Shown here in pieces: positions 44,230 through 52,942 of a DNA stretch of 64,000 bases. The position numbers and the translations under genes were made by a program. How positions within the stretch are numbered: position 1 is the stretch's first letter; every line of letters starts with the position of its first letter. Source of the DNA: Promethearchaeota archaeon (GTDB lineage: Archaea > Asgardarchaeota > Lokiarchaeia > Sigyniarchaeales > SOKP01); assembly GCA_019057795.1 (NCBI GenBank), contig JAHLWS010000070.1:62001-126000 (forward strand). Reading direction: 5' to 3'. The notes below the pieces were generated by a model that made no database searches, was not told the DNA's origin, and saw nothing but the letters and a program-made list of their open reading frames with translations.

Positions 44230-45303
44230 TTACATTTTATACCTTAAAATAGCAATCAGAGATCCTAAATCAATAATCTGTTGTCCTGTCGGGTGTTCAC
44301 TGTTTAGAATATGAACTCTACCACCAATTTTTTCAACTCCATTAATAATACTTTCGATTTTTAATTTTTGTTCTTTTGAGGCACCTCTAATTAAAATATC
44401 AGCACAAAATAATTCCTTTACAGCACCTTTTTCTGTTGCATTTGAAATCTCGTCAAAACCAATAGCAATAATATCTGAGTCTGTACTAAATAATTGTAAT
44501 ATTTCTTCAATTTTTTCTGTTTCCTGTAATATTTTTACATTTTTTTTTAAAATTTTTAACTCTTTTGATTTTAAAGTCTCCAAAATAGCACTTTCAGTTC
44601 CGGAGCTGGCTTGAATGTTATAAATTTTTGGTAGATATGTAGACTGTGTTCTTTCTTTAAGAAATTGATTGAAATGAACCTTTGTACTACCAGGCCCACA
44701 TATAACTAATGTATTTATTTTTGTATTCTTTATATTTTCGTCGATAAGCCTAAGGATATCACTATAAAATTCTTCGTACGCTTTATTTCTATAAGATTGT
44801 TCGTATCTTTTACCAGGAATATTTTTTTTTATAGTAGCTATTCTTTTATGACTGAAATTTGTTATTAGAGAGATTGTAGCTAACCCCGTCTCGATTGCAA
44901 TTATTAACATTATAAAATCAGTTTCGAATCTTGACGATTCCTTAAGACGTTTTATTTCGCTCTTTAACCACTTCTCTTTATTTATTGTTAGTTTTTGGTT
45001 AGGTTCAATATTAAAAGTGTGATATGTTCCAAAAGTTACTAAATCCTCCGGACCCTCTATAATAGTACCTTTTACTCTTAATCTATTTGAAAATTCATGA
45101 AAAGCGACAGATTCAACTTTTAATTTCAAGTACATTGGTTTTCTTTCTCCTTTAGAACCTTCCTTTAAAACAACTCTTCTATATGTTCGTGCTAAAATTT
45201 TATCATTTTTAGCTATTATGTTATAGAGAGTCCATAGATCGTTTAAGATCTCTGTTTTAACTGTAATAACTTCCTTCTTTTTATCTATTTCCAGAATTTT
45301 CAT
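44230..45303 (-). CDS. pelA: Pelota (Dom34), ribosome rescue factor
   Basis: A 357-residue protein with the three eRF1-like domains. The Lsm-like N-terminal domain includes VKTEILNDLWTLYNIIAKNDK and ARTYRRV, where bacterial and eukaryotic decoding motifs are absent as expected. A central domain follows with VICGPGSTKVHFNQFL, and a C-terminal domain ends RGASKEQKLKIESIINGV and HILNSEHPTGQQI. It frees stalled ribosomes together with aEF1A and ABCE1. Length is normal. Confidence 0.94.
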   Translation of the reverse strand: MKILEIDKKKEVITVKTEILNDLWTLYNIIAKNDKILARTYRRVVLKEGSKGERKPMYLKLKVESVAFHEFSNRLRVKGTIIEGPEDLVTFGTYHTFNIEPNQKLTINKEKWLKSEIKRLKESSRFETDFIMLIIAIETGLATISLITNFSHKRIATIKKNIPGKRYEQSYRNKAYEEFYSDILRLIDENIKNTKINTLVICGPGSTKVHFNQFLKERTQSTYLPKIYNIQASSGTESAILETLKSKELKILKKNVKILQETEKIEEILQLFSTDSDIIAIGFDEISNATEKGAVKELFCADILIRGASKEQKLKIESIINGVEKIGGRVHILNSEHPTGQQIIDLGSLIAILRYKM

Positions 45304-45443
45304 TTAAATTATCAAACTCCAAATTATAAATTTAAGATATATAATTAAGTATAGTATAAATCTAAAGACTAACTATCTAAGGTTTGATATATTAGACAAA
45401 ATAAAGAAAAAAATAATAAAATACGACAAAGACAAAAAATTTA

Positions 45444-45596
45444 TTATTTTGCTCCTAAGGCTTCTTTGACCTTTTCTAATTCTTCCATTCGTTTCTTTTT
45501 CTCTTCTTCACGTTTTTTGAGGTCTTCTTCGTCAACCTTTTGGAGCGAAACACCTTTTTTGATTTCTTCTTTTAGTTCTTTACCTACGGGCGTCAT
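45444..45596 (-). CDS. WH2-like mini-protein (50 residues)
   Basis: A 50-residue protein with a clear ATG at 45596. Residues 5-21, GKELKEEIKKGVSLQKV, match the WH2/beta-thymosin actin-binding pattern of a hydrophobic helix followed by I-x-x-G-x-x-L-x-K-V; the eukaryotic WASP segment has IREGAQLKKV in the same frame. A charged helix (DEEDLKKREEEKKKRMEELE) follows to the end. I infer an actin-monomer binder. It lies 140 nt upstream of pelota, with its own short intergenic region on the other side. Low complexity of the rest means chance similarity cannot be excluded, but the core pattern is complete. Confidence 0.65.
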   Translation of the reverse strand: MTPVGKELKEEIKKGVSLQKVDEEDLKKREEEKKKRMEELEKVKEALGAK

Positions 45597-45704
45597 TGTT
45601 ACTCAACACTTTTTATTTTATTCTCTTTTTTGGGTACAATTACAATACTTTTTATGCACAAATTATGATAGAATTTATTTATAAGTCTTGGTTTTTAGAT
45701 AATG

Positions 45705-46151
45705 TTAAATCTTCAAAATCATTAAATAAGCGCTTTTCTGTTGTCGGTAATAGTTCTCTATTTTCTGTCCAATTTGGAACCCAAATTTTTGATACAACCA
45801 AATGGCAACTTTATTTTTAGAGTTCACATTTAAAACTATTACTTCAATATTGTTCATTTCTTTTATTTTGTTTAAAGTATATTTTAATAGATGAGATCCA
45901 TATCCTTTATTCTGATATTGTTTACTAATAAGCAAATTAATTAAATTTACTCTACCTTCTCGATCTTGAATAACAATAATGAATCCAACAATTTCATTTG
46001 AACCATCATCATTTATCAACTTAAAAAAGAAAGTGTTATTTACGATAAGATTGAGAATTGAATTTTTAGAAAAAGCATCTTTCTTGAAAGTATTACTTTC
46101 CAATTTGAATATTTCATCTAAATCCTTAAGACTAACAGTGTTTATTCTCAT
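45705..46151 (-). CDS. GNAT-family N-acetyltransferase (RimI-like)
   Basis: A 148-residue acetyltransferase. The acetyl-CoA loop is QYQNKGYGSHLLKYTL, in which QxxGxG is replaced by QNKGYG, followed by the VLNVNSKNKVAIWLYQKFGFQ block typical of RimI-type N-terminal acetylases. It starts 20 nt inside the 3' end of the radical-SAM gene and is thus part of the same transcript. Substrate unknown; protein N-terminal acetylation is the nearest guess. Confidence 0.85.
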   Translation of the reverse strand: MRINTVSLKDLDEIFKLESNTFKKDAFSKNSILNLIVNNTFFFKLINDDGSNEIVGFIIVIQDREGRVNLINLLISKQYQNKGYGSHLLKYTLNKIKEMNNIEVIVLNVNSKNKVAIWLYQKFGFQIGQKIENYYRQQKSAYLMILKI

Positions 46152-47292
46152 TAAACCCCAACTCTTCTTTAAATACCTTGATTGGTGTTTTTTCCGTTAT
46201 TTGTTGATATTGCTCTTCTCGAAATGGTGTTATTTCTACGATATGTCCTTTTAAATTATTTTGATCAATTAATTTTACCAAATCCTCCTCGATCGCGAAT
46301 GATAAAGGCAATTTTATATTTAACCCATCATAAGATAGAAACTTACGAGGAACTTTTAATTGATTTAATAAAATATTCTTAAACTCTTTTATTCTTATTT
46401 TATCACCTTCTATTTGAGCGAATATTAACAAACCATCCTCATTTATTTCCTCATAAGGTAATTTTATAGTTTTTGCACGCCTTAAGTACCTTTCCCTCAA
46501 TTGCCAATAATCCTTGGCAATAATCGTACAAAAATGAATTTTTATCTTAACTTTTGGAGCGATTTTTTTTATTAAAGTAATTGCAGTTTCATTACTATAC
46601 TCTACAGAAGCTATTGTACCTTCTTTCAATTTAAAACCGCGTTCTTTTAAGCTTTGGCTATTTGGTGAACAATACTCAAATTCGTTCAAATTGATAAAAT
46701 CTGCACCTATTTCATCTAAATAAAATATCAATTCTTCAAGATTTTCAATATATTCCTTTTCTGGAATTACCGGAACCTCAGCGCCTACAGACATACCCTT
46801 ATCCAATGCGTATTTTATAACATTCCAATTTTCTTTTGGTGGGTTGAATCTAATTTCGTCTAACCCTGCTCGAGCAAGACTAATTGCTTTTGATTCGTTA
46901 AAATTAAGACCATTTGTATAAAGATGAACATGAAATTTTTTCCCTTTTTGTGTCTTAACAAATTTAATAAATTCTAAAGTGTTTTCGAAGTTGGGCTCAA
47001 ATAAGGGATCTCCTCCCGTGATACTCATCCCTTTTGCTTTAATTTTGTTAAGCTCGTCTAATAACTGCTCTTTAGAATTAATTTGAATTTCGTTAGCATA
47101 AGTTAATTTTTTATTTTTTCTCTTTTCAGATATCGGACAATACCACCAACAATGTTTTGGATTCTGACAGATTCCGTTTAGAAATAACACGGCTTTTGTG
47201 CCATTTAAACAGTGCTGACACCCTTTGGGAATTCCCCTACTCTTTACGAAAAATGTATGTGATTTAGATTCTACTATTTTAGACTCGTTCAT
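46132..47292 (-). CDS. Radical SAM protein, archaeal COG2108-like
   Basis: A 386-residue protein. The N-terminus has a cysteine-rich region GIPKGCQHCLNG and CQNPKHCWWYCPISEKR, with the last two cysteines in the usual CxxxCxxC spacing; the first cluster is likely an auxiliary one. ITGGDPLFEPNFE is the radical-SAM GGE-like motif. It belongs to an archaeal family annotated as a PFL-activating-like enzyme. No glycyl radical enzyme is adjacent, although one is encoded at 10469. Its start overlaps the nucleotidyltransferase by 4 nt. Confidence 0.8.
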   Translation of the reverse strand: MNESKIVESKSHTFFVKSRGIPKGCQHCLNGTKAVLFLNGICQNPKHCWWYCPISEKRKNKKLTYANEIQINSKEQLLDELNKIKAKGMSITGGDPLFEPNFENTLEFIKFVKTQKGKKFHVHLYTNGLNFNESKAISLARAGLDEIRFNPPKENWNVIKYALDKGMSVGAEVPVIPEKEYIENLEELIFYLDEIGADFINLNEFEYCSPNSQSLKERGFKLKEGTIASVEYSNETAITLIKKIAPKVKIKIHFCTIIAKDYWQLRERYLRRAKTIKLPYEEINEDGLLIFAQIEGDKIRIKEFKNILLNQLKVPRKFLSYDGLNIKLPLSFAIEEDLVKLIDQNNLKGHIVEITPFREEQYQQITEKTPIKVFKEELGFNENKHC

Positions 47293-47996
47293 TTTTGAAA
47301 TAACTTCTTTCTCACAAAGGATTTTTTGTTTGCAAGTTTTTTTAGTACCACTTCGGTAGATTCGTTAAGATCAAGTGACCTTTTTAGAAATACACCAGTT
47401 CTACCGTGTTTTTCTCTTTTTAAAAGAACTCTTTTTCGTTCATTAATTAAATCAATACTTACATTCACTTGTTTTGCTACCAAATGTTCGTTTCCAATTA
47501 TTGAATATTCTTCATGGCCTTCTAAGGTAGGTTTAATTAATACTAATCTCTTGTCTATTCCAGGGACTCTGAGATTATCTTCTAATTGGTTTAAATTGAC
47601 CTTTCCTCCAAAATCATAAAATTCCTCTGATTTTTTATCAAACTTAGATAATGGAATAGTAATACTCTCTAACTCGTTTAAATATATGTACAATTTTAAT
47701 GTATCCGTTGGTGTTGCCATTAAAATTTCTCTAAAGTAATTGTTGATACCATATTTCTCAAGAATAATTTCTATTTGATAAGATGGTATTAATTGCAAAA
47801 AGATAATATCAATATCACTATCCCTATGAACATCCCCACGAGCCACGCTTCCGTAGATAAACGGGTTTAAACCTTCTTTAGCAAACATCTCCAATAATTC
47901 TATGGAACGAGTTCTTTTTTGGTTTAAGAGTTTAAAATGATCTCTAGGGTATACTACGGTATTATAATAATCTCTTAAAATAGTATATTTTTTCAT
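47289..47996 (-). CDS. Nucleotidyltransferase (pol-beta fold)
   Basis: A 235-residue protein. The catalytic motif YGSVARGDVHRDSDIDIIF near residues 42-60 has the GS and D-x-D of the minimal nucleotidyltransferase superfamily. The C-terminal half (EEYSIIGNEHLVAKQVNVS ... REKHGRTGVFLKR) is not a known domain. Possible partner of the downstream radical-SAM protein, which it overlaps by 4 nt. The substrate is unknown; it may adenylylate a protein or RNA. Confidence 0.82.
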   Translation of the reverse strand: MKKYTILRDYYNTVVYPRDHFKLLNQKRTRSIELLEMFAKEGLNPFIYGSVARGDVHRDSDIDIIFLQLIPSYQIEIILEKYGINNYFREILMATPTDTLKLYIYLNELESITIPLSKFDKKSEEFYDFGGKVNLNQLEDNLRVPGIDKRLVLIKPTLEGHEEYSIIGNEHLVAKQVNVSIDLINERKRVLLKREKHGRTGVFLKRSLDLNESTEVVLKKLANKKSFVRKKLFQK

Positions 47997-48012
47997 CAGA
48001 AATTATTCTTTT

Positions 48013-48840
48013 TTATCTAATTTTATTTTCGATATTTTTTATTATTATGCTTAAAAGTACCGTTTCGTAATATTTGAATGTGCTTTTTGCTTTTTGAATG
48101 GTATGATATTTGAATTTATTTGAATTTTTCAGGGTTTTATCGCTTAAAATCTTCTTGTCTGAATTCCTATTTTTAAGAAATGGATTTAAACGCCCACTAA
48201 AAATAATAAATAACTGAAACTGTGGATTTGAAACGGTTTCTAAAGTTTGTATAATTTTAAGATTGGCCAAATTTAACCGTGGATTAATTGAAATTAGTTT
48301 AGCACTGTTGAAATTTTTTGTAATAATATTATAGGGAAAAAAAAATTTATCAAAATTCATGACAACATATCTCTGACTCAATAAATGAAGATCTTGATTA
48401 TAAATCGAGAGAAATGAGGGTAAAATTTGTTGGATTTCTCTTTCAATATCTTTAATCGTTTTACTTTTTCCTTTATCAGCTTTTATTTTAAGCCAAATGT
48501 TAACTACATTAAAACCATAAGTGCTTAAACCTTCCGTCAATATTTTCAATAACATTTGTTTTCTATGCGTTCTCATTATAAAAATTGATGGTTTAGACGA
48601 GATTTCTTCTTGAATTACTTTGGATTTAGTCAAATTCCACTTTTTTAAGTAAATTGAGGGTCGATCTAAGTTAAAACTTAGAGCCTTAGTCGTTGTTCGC
48701 GTCAAAAATTCGTTTGACAAAGAAAACCTCCATCTATACGCTTCTTTAAATATTTTTACGCTGATTAGAAGTAAAATTAGCAAAATTATTATGATAGTAT
48801 CAACTAAAATCCAATCCACTCGAAAGATATCGAAGGCCAT
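48013..48840 (-). CDS. Single-pass membrane protein, unknown function
   Basis: A 275-residue protein. One N-terminal hydrophobic helix (ILVDTIIIILLILLLISVKIF) should anchor it, leaving a basic cytosolic domain. The soluble part (KPSIFIMRTHRKQMLLKI ... LISINPRLNLANLK) alternates strands and helices in an alpha/beta layout, but I see no catalytic triad or nucleotide site. It is 23 nt from cutA and 16 nt from the nucleotidyltransferase, so it is in a minus-strand run. Confidence 0.55.
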   Translation of the reverse strand: MAFDIFRVDWILVDTIIIILLILLLISVKIFKEAYRWRFSLSNEFLTRTTTKALSFNLDRPSIYLKKWNLTKSKVIQEEISSKPSIFIMRTHRKQMLLKILTEGLSTYGFNVVNIWLKIKADKGKSKTIKDIEREIQQILPSFLSIYNQDLHLLSQRYVVMNFDKFFFPYNIITKNFNSAKLISINPRLNLANLKIIQTLETVSNPQFQLFIIFSGRLNPFLKNRNSDKKILSDKTLKNSNKFKYHTIQKAKSTFKYYETVLLSIIIKNIENKIR

Positions 48841-48863
48841 AATATTTATACAACATTTTTTAA

Positions 48864-49178
48864 TTAATCTACAACTTCACTAATCCAATTTAAATATGTT
48901 TCAGAACCCTTAATAATCTTCAAACCAATGCATTCCGGTTCAGAATATGAATGAAGCTCTTTAACTTTCTGAATTATTAATTCTCCTTTACTTTCCTTTG
49001 TTTTAATTATTAATAGATGTTCGTTGTCCTCTTCAATGTTTCCTTTCCACCAATAAATTGATTGTATATTTTGAATTATGTTTACGCATGCGGCTAGCTT
49101 GCTTTCAACCAAAACTCTTGCTATTTTTTTACCTTCTTCAATATTTGGAACCGTAACTAAAAAAACATAAAAATTCAT
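48864..49178 (-). CDS. cutA: CutA1 divalent cation tolerance protein
   Basis: A 104-residue trimeric ferredoxin-like protein. The block VESKLAACVNIIQNIQSIYWWKGNIEE, then HLLIIKTKES and ELHSYSEPECIGL are typical of CutA1, though this genome has EC-IGL where others have P-x-I. CutA1 binds copper and other divalent metals; its biological role is not settled. Length is normal. Confidence 0.93.
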   Translation of the reverse strand: MNFYVFLVTVPNIEEGKKIARVLVESKLAACVNIIQNIQSIYWWKGNIEEDNEHLLIIKTKESKGELIIQKVKELHSYSEPECIGLKIIKGSETYLNWISEVVD

Positions 49179-49337
49179 TTTAATCCCTTAGTTGTTATAT
49201 CTAATAATTTATAATGTACATCTTAATTTCAATTTATTTAAGAAATTAACGCCATTAGAAAATTGATTTATTCTGAAGTATTTAAATACATTATTTAATA
49301 TACATTATAAATGATAATCTCTCTTTTTTTTTGATTT

Positions 49338-49351
49338 TAAAACCGGTTTTA
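49338..49351. promoter_or_regulatory. 14-bp perfect palindrome upstream of the longin-like gene
   Basis: TAAAACCGGTTTTA is a perfect palindrome of 14 bp in the 242-bp divergent spacer between cutA and the longin-winged-helix gene. Its GC centre is unusual in this AT-rich spacer. It lies about 70 bp before the coding start, where a dimeric regulator could act on either gene. No function is proven. Confidence 0.35.
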
Positions 49352-49420
49352 CAAAAAATGAAGATATAAATTATTAAAATTTATATAATAATAAAAAAAA
49401 AATTATTATACTTTGAGGAG

Positions 49421-50152
49421 TTGATTATTATTCTTCACAATGTTTACCTAATATCAAATTTTACGGGCATTTGTTTAGTTCATAGGAAGTATGGTACTAT
49501 AGAGTTTAACCAAGATTTAGTATCTGGTTTTTTAACAGCATTAAAAGATTTTTCAGTGGAGTTCTCGAAAGGATCGGGCGAATTGAAAATCATTGATATG
49601 CAAATATTTTATCTCCTTCTTGTTTTTAAGGAAGGAATCCTGTGCACAGCAGCAGCTGATAAAAATGATGATGCTAAAATCACCCATAAAGTTCTTAGTG
49701 AGATTATCGATAAATTCCTGGAAAAGTATGGAAACCTAATGGACTGGTCAGGAGATGTTAGGATGTTCAAAGGTTTTGATAATGTTATGGATGTTATGCT
49801 AAAGGACGGTCATGTGGCAGAAATTCCCTTAAAGATTCCCATCTTGAAGATATTTGAGAAAGATTTTGTAAAATCACGGAAGCAGATCGCTAAAAAAGGA
49901 CTAGTATTGTCAGAAGAGGATTTAAGGGACGCTCAGAACCAGAAACCAAAGTGGACATCAAAGCGACTTCCCCACCAAGTAATTGCACAAGGATTTCTTG
50001 ACAAAAAGGTCTACAAGATTGCTCATTTAGCCGATGGCTTTCACACTATTTCGGATATCGCGGAGGAAGCAGGGGTACCACAATCAGAGATAAATGTAAT
50101 GATCGATGATCTGGACGATTTAGGGCTTTTAAAGTTTATCGATATTAAATAA
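49421..50152 (+). CDS. Longin-like domain protein with C-terminal winged helix
   Basis: A 243-residue protein. The first 110 residues have the longin pattern: VYLISNFTGICLVHRKYG (beta hairpin), a long helix LVSGFLTALKDFSVEF, strands ending FYLLLVFKEGILCTAAA, and the helix KVLSEIIDKFLEKYG. Residues 180-243 form a winged helix (KVYKIAHLADGFHTISDIAEEAG ... INVMIDDLDDLGLL). Longin domains bind small GTPases. The Shine-Dalgarno gaggag (49415-49420) touches the TTG start directly, so initiation a few codons in, at ATT 49427, is possible. It is a eukaryote-like signature of Asgard archaea, but the function of this fusion is unknown. Confidence 0.72.
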   Translation: MIIILHNVYLISNFTGICLVHRKYGTIEFNQDLVSGFLTALKDFSVEFSKGSGELKIIDMQIFYLLLVFKEGILCTAAADKNDDAKITHKVLSEIIDKFLEKYGNLMDWSGDVRMFKGFDNVMDVMLKDGHVAEIPLKIPILKIFEKDFVKSRKQIAKKGLVLSEEDLRDAQNQKPKWTSKRLPHQVIAQGFLDKKVYKIAHLADGFHTISDIAEEAGVPQSEINVMIDDLDDLGLLKFIDIK

Positions 50153-50322
50153 GCAGTATTGTTTTTCTTTTAATCTAATTTCAGGAAAGAAGAAATTGGG
50201 TTTAATTTTAAATTCCTTATCATATTTAAAAAAAAACTTCGATAAGAATTTTTAAACTATATCTTGTTTTTAAAAGTCGTAAACATAAAATTTATGAAAA
50301 TAATTTCACTTATTTAGTTAGT

Positions 50323-51795
50323 ATGAATGTGATTAAGATTGATGAGAACATTTACGAAATACCGCCAAAAACTTTAATGGCGCGTGTAGAAGGCAAAATC
50401 GCGAAGTTTCAAATGAAAGTGCCGGTACATATTTATGCGAACGAGTACATATTGGAAAAGATCAAGAACGACAGAACGCTTGATCAGATTAGCAACGTCG
50501 CTTGCCTTCCAGGAATACAGAAGCATGCAATTGCGCTCTCCGATGCCCATCAAGGATATGGATTTTGTATAGGCGGCGTTGCTGGAACTGACGCCGATTC
50601 GGGTATGATTTCGCCTGGGGGTGTAGGGTACGACATAAATTGCGGCGTAAATTTGTTGAAAACATCATTAAACCTTAAAGACATCAATAGCTCAATTCCC
50701 AGTTTATTAAACGTTATTTTTAAGAATATACCATCAGGTTTAGGAAGTAAAGGTAAATTAAATATAAGTTATTCAGATTTAGATAATGTATTAGATAATG
50801 GTTTGAATTGGGCTTTAGACAATGGTTATGCGATCGAAGAGGATTTAGTACACTGTGAAGAAAACGGTTTTTTAAAGGATGCTAATTCAAAAATGGTTTC
50901 TCAGAAAGCTAAGCAGAGGGGGTTAAAGCAACTTGGTTCTTTAGGAAGTGGTAATCATTTTATAGAAATCCAGAAGGTTGATAAAATCTACAACGATTCT
51001 ATCGCAAAAAAATTAGGAATTTTTGATAAGGATCAAATAACAGTTATGGTTCATACAGGGTCGCGAGCTCTTGGCCATCAAGTATGCACAGATTCCTTAC
51101 GAAATGTCGAACAGGCAATGAAAAAATACAATATCAAAGTTCCTGATCGAGAATTAGCATGTGTACCAGCTGATACTCCCGAAGCACAAAATTACTTAAG
51201 TAGCATGGCGTGTGCTGCAAATTTTGGGTTCAACAACCGTCAATTAATTACCCATTGGTTAAGACAATCTTTTCAAGATTATTTGAGAAAGAGTTTAGAC
51301 GAGCTAGACTTTAAATTAATCTATGGTGTATGTCATAATATTTTAAAAATAGAGGAACACGAAGTTAATGGCAAAAAAATGAAATTAAATGTTCATAGGA
51401 AAGGAGCAACCAGAGCGTTTCCACCAGGACACCAAGATATACCGCAAGACTATAAAAGTATTGGTCAACCCGCTTTGATTCCGGGTACAATGGGATCAGC
51501 TTCCTACTTATGCGTTGGAAGGCCAAAAGCGATGGATCTCTCCTTTGGATCCACCGCTCATGGATCTGGTAGAGTAATGTCAAGATCTAAAGCTAAAAAA
51601 TTATATTGGGGTTCTCAAGTCAAAGAAGATTTAAAAAATAGAGGAATAATTGTAAAAGCTGCTTCACCTAAAATAATTGCCGAGGAAGCTCCAGGAGCAT
51701 ACAAAGATATAGATCAAGTAGTACAAGTAAGTCACGATCTTGGAATCGTAGAAAAAATTGTAAGGTTAGTTCCCATAGGGGTTGTAAAAGGTTAA
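50323..51795 (+). CDS. rtcB: tRNA-splicing RNA ligase RtcB
   Basis: A 490-residue RtcB. The metal-site motifs are VGYDINCGV, GSGNHFIEI, MVHTGSRALGHQ and VCHNILKIEEH, and the GTP-linked histidine lies in FGSTAHGSGR. RtcB joins a 2',3'-cyclic phosphate end to a 5'-OH, the product of archaeal splicing endonuclease cleavage. It is therefore the enzyme that would ligate exons of the tRNA-Thr and elf1 introns found in this window. The archease gene converges on it after 67 nt. Confidence 0.96.
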   Translation: MNVIKIDENIYEIPPKTLMARVEGKIAKFQMKVPVHIYANEYILEKIKNDRTLDQISNVACLPGIQKHAIALSDAHQGYGFCIGGVAGTDADSGMISPGGVGYDINCGVNLLKTSLNLKDINSSIPSLLNVIFKNIPSGLGSKGKLNISYSDLDNVLDNGLNWALDNGYAIEEDLVHCEENGFLKDANSKMVSQKAKQRGLKQLGSLGSGNHFIEIQKVDKIYNDSIAKKLGIFDKDQITVMVHTGSRALGHQVCTDSLRNVEQAMKKYNIKVPDRELACVPADTPEAQNYLSSMACAANFGFNNRQLITHWLRQSFQDYLRKSLDELDFKLIYGVCHNILKIEEHEVNGKKMKLNVHRKGATRAFPPGHQDIPQDYKSIGQPALIPGTMGSASYLCVGRPKAMDLSFGSTAHGSGRVMSRSKAKKLYWGSQVKEDLKNRGIIVKAASPKIIAEEAPGAYKDIDQVVQVSHDLGIVEKIVRLVPIGVVKG

Positions 51796-51862
51796 GTTTT
51801 TATTCTATTTATTTTCAGAATAAAATTTTAAATTATATCATTATTCAAAAATCATTTTAAAG

Positions 51863-52300
51863 TTAAATATCAAATACTATATCAATTATGGTGCTTTTGC
51901 GTTTTTCTTCTATATTCATAAAGGAATAAGTTATAGCCTTAACTTCAATTCCTATTTCGTGCTTATCCGAATCGAATTTTTCACCTTTTAGAATAGCCTG
52001 CAACTTGTAATTATCATTGAATTTTTCAATTTTACTTACATAAATTTGACTAAAAACAAGCTCATCTACATCAAAAATATACAAAAATTCAGAGAGAAAA
52101 TCAAATAGAAGGGCTTCTTTATCCTCAGCCTTAATTGTTATTTTTTTTTCGATTTTAGGAGTTATTTTTTTTAAGTCTGGCGTTATTGTTGCCATTAAAC
52201 TATAAGCGGTTTGCGTAAAGGCTTCTTCTAATGATGGTCCCCAACTTCTTACCTGAACATCGGCAGTATGCTCTCTAAACTCAAATCCGGGTTTTTTCAT
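51863..52300 (-). CDS. Archease, RtcB activator
   Basis: A 145-residue archease. The N-terminus FEFREHTADVQVRSWGPSLEEAF carries the metal-binding acidic and histidine residues of the family, and the C-terminal EIGIEVKAITY ... IVFDI is the conserved last part. Archease increases RtcB turnover and guanylylation. It is encoded on the opposite strand from rtcB, close to its 3' end. Confidence 0.94.
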   Translation of the reverse strand: MKKPGFEFREHTADVQVRSWGPSLEEAFTQTAYSLMATITPDLKKITPKIEKKITIKAEDKEALLFDFLSEFLYIFDVDELVFSQIYVSKIEKFNDNYKLQAILKGEKFDSDKHEIGIEVKAITYSFMNIEEKRKSTIIDIVFDI

Positions 52301-52420
52301 ACTAATAAGATTATTTTCAGTATAGATTTACTATAAATAGTCTCGTTTAAAAATAAACCTTTTGTTGTTTGATTTAATTTTCCTAGGAGTTTAAAATAAT
52401 AGGTCTGAAATTGTAATTAT

Positions 52421-52936
52421 ATGTTGAGTACAATTCAAAGTATGTTTATTGATAACTTACTTCTTTATCAAAAATTAGATATGAAAAAAATATTTTCTAA
52501 CAAAGAACTTTTGCTCTTTCACTTCTTCCATGATATAACCAAGATATTTCCCCAAAACATTATTATCGTTAAAGATATTATGTTTTTCTTCCTTGATAAC
52601 CAAAATTATTTTGAAGCGAAAATGAAATTGCCATATCTTAGAAAGAAATTTCAGCACAGAAGAATTGTGCTTGTTCGGGAAGAAAATGTATTAATTAATT
52701 TGATTTATGGTTTTTTTCCTGATCCATATATTCATAAATTAAGAATAGAAAGAAATATTTATTCTGGAAAAATAGAAATTATTGTGGGGTTTCTCTCTTA
52801 CGAAGAACGAGGAATTGCAGTAGGTTGTAATGGCGATTATATTAAAGCTGTGAACGAAATCTTCGATACTCAGATTAAGTTTGGGGAATATCAAGGATTT
52901 CCGGTAAGAATAAAATGTGAAGTAGTAAAATTGTAA
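52421..52936 (+). CDS. NusA-like KH-domain protein
   Basis: A 171-residue protein. The C-terminal half fits the archaeal NusA-like KH domain: EERGIAVGCNGDYIKAVNEIF corresponds to the GxxG RNA-binding turn (GCNG). The N-terminal half is helical and basic (RKKFQHRRIVLVREE) without named motifs; a fused second KH half around residues 80-100 is possible. It probably binds RNA in transcription or translation. It converges on carS with 6 nt between stops. Confidence 0.68.
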   Translation: MLSTIQSMFIDNLLLYQKLDMKKIFSNKELLLFHFFHDITKIFPQNIIIVKDIMFFFLDNQNYFEAKMKLPYLRKKFQHRRIVLVREENVLINLIYGFFPDPYIHKLRIERNIYSGKIEIIVGFLSYEERGIAVGCNGDYIKAVNEIFDTQIKFGEYQGFPVRIKCEVVKL

Positions 52937-52942
52937 ATAAAA

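Noticed and set aside
45466..45820. Plus-strand open frames over the WH2-like and GNAT genes
   Set aside because: They are shadows of minus-strand coding regions with recognisable domains.
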